A stretch of 64,000 bases of DNA from Rhizoclosmatium globosum (Eukaryota > Chytridiomycota > Chytridiomycetes > Chytridiales > Chytriomycetaceae). Positions 58,276 through 64,000 of the stretch are shown one piece after another. Each line of letters starts with the position of its first letter. The stretch's first letter is position 1. The stretch spans positions 1-64,000 of the forward strand of contig MCGO01000048.1 of NCBI GenBank assembly GCA_002104985.1, read 5' to 3'. The notes under the pieces are model-generated. The model did no database searches. It was not told the DNA's origin and saw nothing but the letters and a program-made list of their open reading frames with translations. The position numbers and the translations under genes were made by a program.

Positions 58276-61200
58276 ATGTTCAAGTCTGCGTTCCAGGTAC
58301 GCCATAGAGAACTCGTATCCTCTCCTAAACGCGTGTTTGTTTGTAGGGAGGACCTTCATTTGAAGTGTTTAGCTGTCAGGGAAGCTCAAGCTCAGCGATG
58401 TTGAACTGGAGGGTACGATCTATTCCACTCATGTTGATAGGCTAACGAACCTGATTTAGATCGTAAATAAGCAGTTTGTTCATAAGGAATACGAGAAGGA
58501 TGTGAAAGGATATTGCTTTACATGTGAGAAGGCGGGAAAGCTTCAACTGCCGAAAGACGAGAAGCAATCAGGTATTCATACGACGGAAGCAAGTGAAGGC
58601 CTATGCTCAATCTAATTTATATAGCTTATTTGATCCAGCCATACTTAATACTTCAGATATTTGTTGGTGTGGTGAGTGTCATGCCTTATGAGTATGTTGT
58701 TCGATTACTAACTCTGAACTCAGGCTCAGCATATGACGATCGAGATATGGTGAAATAATTCTGCTTCTGTGATACACCATCTAACACGGGTCAAACAGCG
58801 TGAGCGATCTGAATCAAAGCAAACGACGGTTCTTCATATCAACAGCAGCCAAAGAAACTAAAAACACTGCTTTACACGTCACACTACCTCTTGGGTTCTT
58901 AAAACGCGGAGTCGTAAGTTCGCCTTCCGATATTACCCACTTCTCACCCCGTTTCTTTCAGTGGCTCAATTTGTGCTTTGATCTTTTGAGTCTGGTAATA
59001 CAGCCTCGAATCGTTTTCAAATTAGTAGTAACAGGAAGAAAAAGGTTGGGGATTCGTTCCGTGGTCAAACATTTCGATGTCTGGACAGCATAGCCATCAG
59101 TGGGAACTATCGATTACGAAAAGTATTCACCATGAAACTACCCCCTCCAGATACGACTGATGATTACGGTACATCCCTCGAGCGGAAGTCGACGCTTGCT
59201 GATTCAATTTATGACAGACCTATACGACGAAAACATCCAATCAACGTTAGGCCTAGACTGCATTCCAAAAACCCTCCAATACGGAATAGGAATTGACCAC
59301 GTTACTCAAGTCATCAACCTTCACAGAATAAGAGCAGCAGAAAAACTCGAAATGCGAAAGTCCCTTCAAGATATTGATGAATTCCAACACTGGCCGTCGA
59401 AATCAAATGAGGCTCTTCCGAAACTGGCTTTCGGAACGCGACCGAGTTCTGAAGTTGTATACACGAACCCAAAGAAGAAGGAACATCGAAAACGGAGAAT
59501 CAAGACAGCCAAGTCGAATAAGGTGACTTGACTTCTACTGCTTTCACTTGAATTAAAATCGAATGAAGGACGAAAATGGGAATGTTGTTACAAAAACACA
59601 CTCGAGAACATCAATACGTACCAATGACTCAGCTACAGTAGAAGAAACCAACTTTCCTGGACCAACACTTCCCCCAATCATCGACGTCCGCACAACTCCT
59701 CCCGGACTGGAATCAAAGCCGTCAGAAGATACGCTTTGTGATAGCAATGATGAAGAAGCGAGACCCATCACTGACTACAACCCATCAAAGTATGCTCCTT
59801 CAGAACCATCAGCTGATCGTGAGCTCACTGAAATGGTTATGGAATCTGAAAGAGATCTTGTTCTCTTGAAAGAGAGTATACCAGTGTTAGATATCACTGC
59901 TTCAAGAGAGTTTTTAGAGGCAGTAGAACTTGAGGCGATCAATCCACAGCTGGATCAGTCAGACTACAAAATTAAACCAGAGCAAAAGCAGCATACAGAA
60001 GAGAAAGCGGACTCAAACTTGGATGAAGAAATTGACGCCTTCTTTAAAGCTCAAGAGGAGCAGAATGAACAAGTACTCGGAATCCAAGACGAAGAGTGAG
60101 TACAGAGGACAAAACGATTTGATGGAGACTAACTTATTGTACGAAAGATGTCCCGCTGACGTTGAAGCGCTTGACGACAACTACATCAGTCACGGAAACC
60201 TGAACATGACTCAAATAATTGCGACGTTGGATGGGTACAATACTTTAATTTTTCCTCATTTTGTTCTAACATATATACAGGATGATGGAAAGTGATGATG
60301 ACGTTCTCCAGGCCTCGAAAGTCCCACTACCAGAGACACCATGCGTTGAAGCATTAACACCTTTAAAATCTGTATCCTCATTATCTGGACGTCAGTCTCG
60401 ACTTCCTTCGAATCGTCATAGCACGAATAACAGTCGATCGTCTCTAATGGAACGGATTCTCTCGAAATCAAAGCAACCATCGTCAATTAAACAAACTGAT
60501 TCCACAATCACGAGTGTTGTCAATTCGCAGAGACAATCGAAACAGCCCACGCCATCATCATCACAAGTCCTTGAAAGCATACCGCCTCCACAAAAACAAT
60601 CAAAGCGACCAACGCCTTCACAATCTCAGAAACTCCAGGATGATATAAAGCTTCTTGTACCAGCACCCCAAAGTATCGAGTACCTACTTCAAAAACATTT
60701 CAGTCTGTCAGAACAACTTGGACGTGATGGTATCGTGAAAACCAGAGCCAGTGCAGATGCAACCAGTAAAAGAAAGCTAAAACTTGATGATAAGAACAGG
60801 CCACGGTCACTTGGCAACAGTCTTCATGTCAAAGGGAACTTTGATCCAACACATCCGTTGCCAAAGCTTGCAGCCAAACTCTCAAGTATTCAAGAACCCG
60901 TGACAATTAGAAGGGAATTACTGCTTTCAGTGGGTTCTGAAAGTATCGAAACGGCGGCAGAGCTTCCCTCTTTGGGTGACTCCCGAACGGCTTCAGCCGA
61001 ACATTTCGACGTTTTCGCCATTTCAAATGATGCAACTGAGAAGCCTGAGACCAGTACTACTGAACTGGTGCTCGAAGAAATCAAAACAATTCAAAATGCT
61101 GATGTGTCTGTGGAGCCAAACCAGACTATCACAATTAGTCTTGAGGTCAATGGCACAGTTGAATCCTCCGAGGATCTTAAAGAGAGTTTAACACCAACTT

Positions 61201-61592
61201 TGAATGTGGAGGAATCTGTCAAAACTGTGCCTCCACCCTCGATTCCAAAATCAAAGTCAGCACCTTCCACAACGGAAGGAATTGAGACCAACGTGACCAT
61301 AGCAGAAGCCATTAATTCGTTAAGAACTCTTCCAGTCCCTGAAATTCGACCATCAAAAACAATAGACACAGCAATAATCCCAAGTAATATTACGGAAGTA
61401 GAAAGCAAAATGGAAGCCCTCGCCGTTGCAGCAGAAGGAGTCCTCATAGGTTCCGTTGTCGAAGAAGAAGAGGAGGATGAAACATTGGAACTAATGTATG
61501 ACGCTGAAACAAATTCGTATTTCGACCCGATAACGGGAAAATACTATGAGATTGAAGAATCGGATAATGAACAGGATTTAGTAGCATTATGA
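58276..61592 (+). CDS. CFAP20DC: CFAP20-domain-containing protein (CFAP20DC/C3orf67-like)
   Basis: A many-exon gene. Exon 1 (58276-58296) is only 21 nt (MFKSAFQ); exon 2 (58347-58412) continues GGPSFEVFSCQGSSSSAM, the signature of the CFAP20 family (MFKNxFQGGPxxEIFS). Later exons give KDVKGYCFTCEKAGKLQLPK, AYLIQPYLILQIFVG, CVSDLNQSKRRFFISTA, TLPLGFLKRGVWLNLCFDL, FRCLDSIAISGNYRLRKVF and IPKTLQYGIGIDHVTQVINL. These cover the whole CFA20 domain and the conserved strand after it. The C-terminal half is disordered and acidic. The end LMYDAETNSYFDPITGKYYE resembles an OCRE-type aromatic repeat. CFAP20-family proteins belong to axonemal microtubules; this longer paralogue's exact role is not established. 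One intron appears to use a GAAG acceptor near 59040. Confidence 0.85.
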
Positions 61593-61844
61593 AAGTACAC
61601 AACCTTTATTAAATAAACAAATTCTTTGTAAAAGTTTGTTTTTTTCTTGTCACAAGACCACTTGGAAGAGAAATGAGCCTGTTTAATTCATTTCCAAGAG
61701 TCGAAGCTTAAATATATAAGTCCTTTAAATTTGATTGATCCAAGTGCGCACGAGTGCGGCACGAGTGCGAAGGTGATTGGATTTCCGGATTTTTCCAGAA
61801 GGCAAAGACCACCACCACCCCCTTAAAACTCAAACTTCCTCGAA

Positions 61845-63525
61845 ATGTCCGAAGTGAAAGAAGGCGGGCTGAGCAAGCGCAACCGCAACATTCTGATTGG
61901 AGTTGCGGCTGTTGTTGTCGTTGCTGTTGCCGGCGGCCTCGGCGGATACTTTGGTACGCGCAAAACCGGAACTTCGAACGACTCGACCAACTCGGGCGGC
62001 TCAAGCGGCGGATCCACAAACAAGGGCGACTGGAAGTTTCCTCTGGTCAAGAACCAGTTGGTCGGTTACTTTGGCCAGAATGCGATTGGTGCGTGTTTGG
62101 TTGTTTGGTGGGTCGTTTGACAGTGAACTCATCCCTCTTTCCACAGCGAATGCCGTCAACATTGTGAACGGAACAAACAGCCGTAACACTTCAATTAGCG
62201 ATTACCAGCATCCACTTGCATACTATTGCAGTACTGGTATGTTGACTGACGCCTTCAAAGAAATGCCACTCACGCTTCATTCTACCAGGATACTACAACA
62301 CAATCAATCTTGGATTCATGAACATTTTTGGAGGAGGCGATAACCACTTTACAATCACGTTCAGTAGTTTTAGTCAGCTCAATTACGGTGGTGTTTATGT
62401 TTACAGAGGAAATGGTGTCGAAAGTAATCCTCAGTACATTGTAAGAATTGCAATGGTCCACGTTCAGGCTTTAGCTCATTGATTTCAATCCAGGTCAACA
62501 ATTATCAAGCCATCGGTCGTGATATCCAAGCTTGTCAACAACAGAATGTCAAAATTGTTTTGTCACTCGGAGGTGATCAAAGCTCCGCGTATCAATTCGG
62601 AGTTGGTGATGGAGTGGCGTACGCCAATCTTTTCTACAACGCATTCTTGGAGGGAACTGCCGGCCCCGTTCGTCCCTTCGGACCTGGAGTTGTGTTGGAC
62701 GGCATTGAACTTGACGTTGAAAAGAACGATAATCCAGCAGTGTGGACGCCCGAAATGATCAACTTTATCACTACACTCCGAAACTTGAGTCCAAAAACTC
62801 AGCTGGCCAGTTGAGTGTAAACTTGAATTCGATTCACATTTTCAATACTTTGTGTATTTACATTTCTATTCGCAGTTGTTCCCCAGTGCTACTTGGGTTT
62901 GATTGGGAAGGACGCCTACGTGGGCGATGTGATTTCTGCTACGGCTCCGATGCTCAACTACATTATTGTTCAGTTTTACAACAATCCTCAGTGCTCATAC
63001 CCCTTCGGATTTAACTTCAATACATGGAAGACGTTGTTCACTGGATCAATCATTGTTGGCCTTGCCGGAGACTGGACATCCGCTATTTCAGGTGGATTCT
63101 TGGAGCCTGGACCTTTACAAGCCGTATATGATATGGTAAGAAGTTTTGTGATTCAAGCTCAAAACGCTTACACTATAGTGAAAATATAGATCAAGAACGA
63201 TGCTCAATTCGGAGGATTCTCAGTTTATGATGTATCTTCGTCAAACCCACCTGCTCTTTCATGGAACGAAAAGAACTACAACAACCCTCCACTAACCACA
63301 TACTCAAAAACTCTCCGTGATTGTTTGAATGGGGTATCAGTTGGAAGTGGATTCCCTCCTCAAGGTCCTCAACAAAACAACTTGAACCTTGCGAATCGAT
63401 GCGGTGGCACATGGGTGTATGCCAATTCAAACTGTACACTAAAGACATGTGACCCGGCTATTCCCAACTTCTGCGGGCTGAATATGCATTGCTTCAGTTT
63501 CTTATCCACTACTTGTACTCCTTGA
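61845..63525 (+). CDS. Membrane-anchored GH18 (class III type) chitinase
   Basis: Several exons give about 450 residues. After a short cytosolic start (MSEVKEGGLSKRNRN), residues 16-37 form a signal anchor (ILIGVAAVVVVAVAGGLGG), predicting a type II membrane or secreted orientation. A Gly/Ser/Thr linker follows. The GH18 barrel shows LVGYFGQNA, the SxGG strand KIVLSLGGDQSS, the catalytic motif LDGIELDVEKND, and late-barrel VQFYNNPQCSYPFG. The final glutamate of DxxDxDxE is present, but the middle aspartate is replaced by glutamate (DGIELDVE). A Cys-rich tail (RCGGTWVYANSNC, NFCGLNMHCFSF) may bind chitin or fold as a small disulfide module. Expected role: remodelling fungal cell-wall chitin. 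Confidence 0.87.
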
Positions 63526-63728
63526 CAGATTTAGAATTGTGAACTTTTCGTCCATTTCCTTTTTGCAGCGGTTCTATTATCACCTCTTAGTTTGTTATGT
63601 TCTTGCTAAACAAAATGCCATTTATTGAAAATTGAGAGCGTTATATGATTTGTTGAAGTCAACCGTGAAAAACTAGAAACATTAAGAAAAAACAACAACC
63701 AAAGAACAGATTATTCTTGATCGCACTC
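63526..63728. other. Convergent 3' intergenic segment
   Basis: 203 bp between the ends of the chitinase and phosphodiesterase genes. AT-rich, presumably holding both polyadenylation sites. Confidence 0.4.
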
Positions 63729-64000
63729 TTACGCAGGAGGTTTCACCTCCAACATTGACTTGTAATACTCGTGTGCTTTCTTGATTGGTTGAATAATAGG
63801 CTCGTCCATATTGGGAAGCACCTTGCTCACAAGCTCAAACAGGGGAATCATGACAAACCCAATGAAACCGACTTGAGCACTTGGCTTTGTCACCTTCTCT
63901 CTGTCCATGAATGGCGCGGTGGGAAGACCTTCTTTCTTCTCCTTGTCACTTTGGCAGAAGAACTCTTCGAGGAGGTTGTCGACCCATGGCTCTGAAACGT
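63729..64000 (-). CDS. 3' end of a class I 3',5'-cyclic nucleotide phosphodiesterase (partial)
   Basis: The last 90 codons run in from the window edge on the minus strand. EPWVDNLLEEFFCQSDKEKK, GLPTAPFMDREKV and PSAQVGFIGFVMIPLFELV match the C-terminal catalytic domain of class I PDEs (EFFxQGDxEKxxGLP..PxMDR..V..SQxGFIxFVxxPLF). The helix PIIQPIKKAHEYYKSML closes the protein at 63729. Such enzymes hydrolyse cAMP and/or cGMP; the glutamine in Q-x-GF helps position the purine. The metal-binding HD motif lies outside the window. Subfamily cannot be set. Confidence 0.85.
   Translation of the reverse strand, partial: VSEPWVDNLLEEFFCQSDKEKKEGLPTAPFMDREKVTKPSAQVGFIGFVMIPLFELVSKVLPNMDEPIIQPIKKAHEYYKSMLEVKPPA

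Overview
The window looks like a chromosome piece from a zoosporic (flagellated, chytrid-like) fungus. This is inferred from content. Genes are close together and split by short GT-AG introns of about 45-80 bp. Fungal-type genes (GH18 class III chitinase, MCM6, TFIIA small subunit) sit beside axonemal genes that ordinary fungi lack: a giant HYDIN-type ASH-repeat protein and a CFAP20-domain protein. There are no rRNA or canonical tRNA genes and no CRISPR.

Layout. 1-8.4 kb is a repeat-rich graveyard. A decayed PIF/Harbinger transposase is broken by two copies of a TIR element with AAT target duplications (2922-3496 and 3643-5018). Next comes a two-gene Harbinger-like element (5858-8136) nested inside an older inverted copy of itself. 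8.6-20 kb is a housekeeping block: a SAM methyltransferase, a SARNP/Tho1-like mRNA export factor, a homeodomain + TFIIS-N + CCCH protein resembling plant LUMINIDEPENDENS and animal PNUTS, MCM6, and an orphan multi-pass membrane protein. 20.05-35.75 kb is one giant flagellar gene. 35.8-49.7 kb holds mitochondrial uL16, TFIIA gamma, a cyclic-nucleotide-gated channel lacking its pore, a PPP1R37-like LRR protein, an F-box protein, NDUFAF2, two orphan proteins and a C2H2 zinc-finger protein. 49.7-58.2 kb is a second accessory region: an apparently intact two-gene Harbinger-like transposon (50.68-54.05 kb) carrying a foldback element in its right terminal repeat, decayed zinc-finger-like ORFs, partial gene duplications, and an inverted pair in which one arm lacks exactly a 66-bp GT-AG segment. 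58.3-64 kb holds a CFAP20DC-like gene, a membrane-anchored chitinase and the 3' end of a class I cyclic nucleotide phosphodiesterase.

How the parts fit. The HYDIN-like and CFAP20DC-like genes point to zoospore motility. The channel remnant and the phosphodiesterase point to cyclic-nucleotide signalling. Two unrelated genes (PNUTS/LD-like and PPP1R37-like) carry RVxF-type PP1 docking motifs. Most likely novelties are the two-gene transposon family with its non-autonomous relatives, the AAT-TSD element with tRNA-like boxes, the intron presence/absence pair, and the LD/PNUTS-type domain combination. Several apparent frameshifts each need one extra A or T in a homopolymer, so some may be assembly errors.
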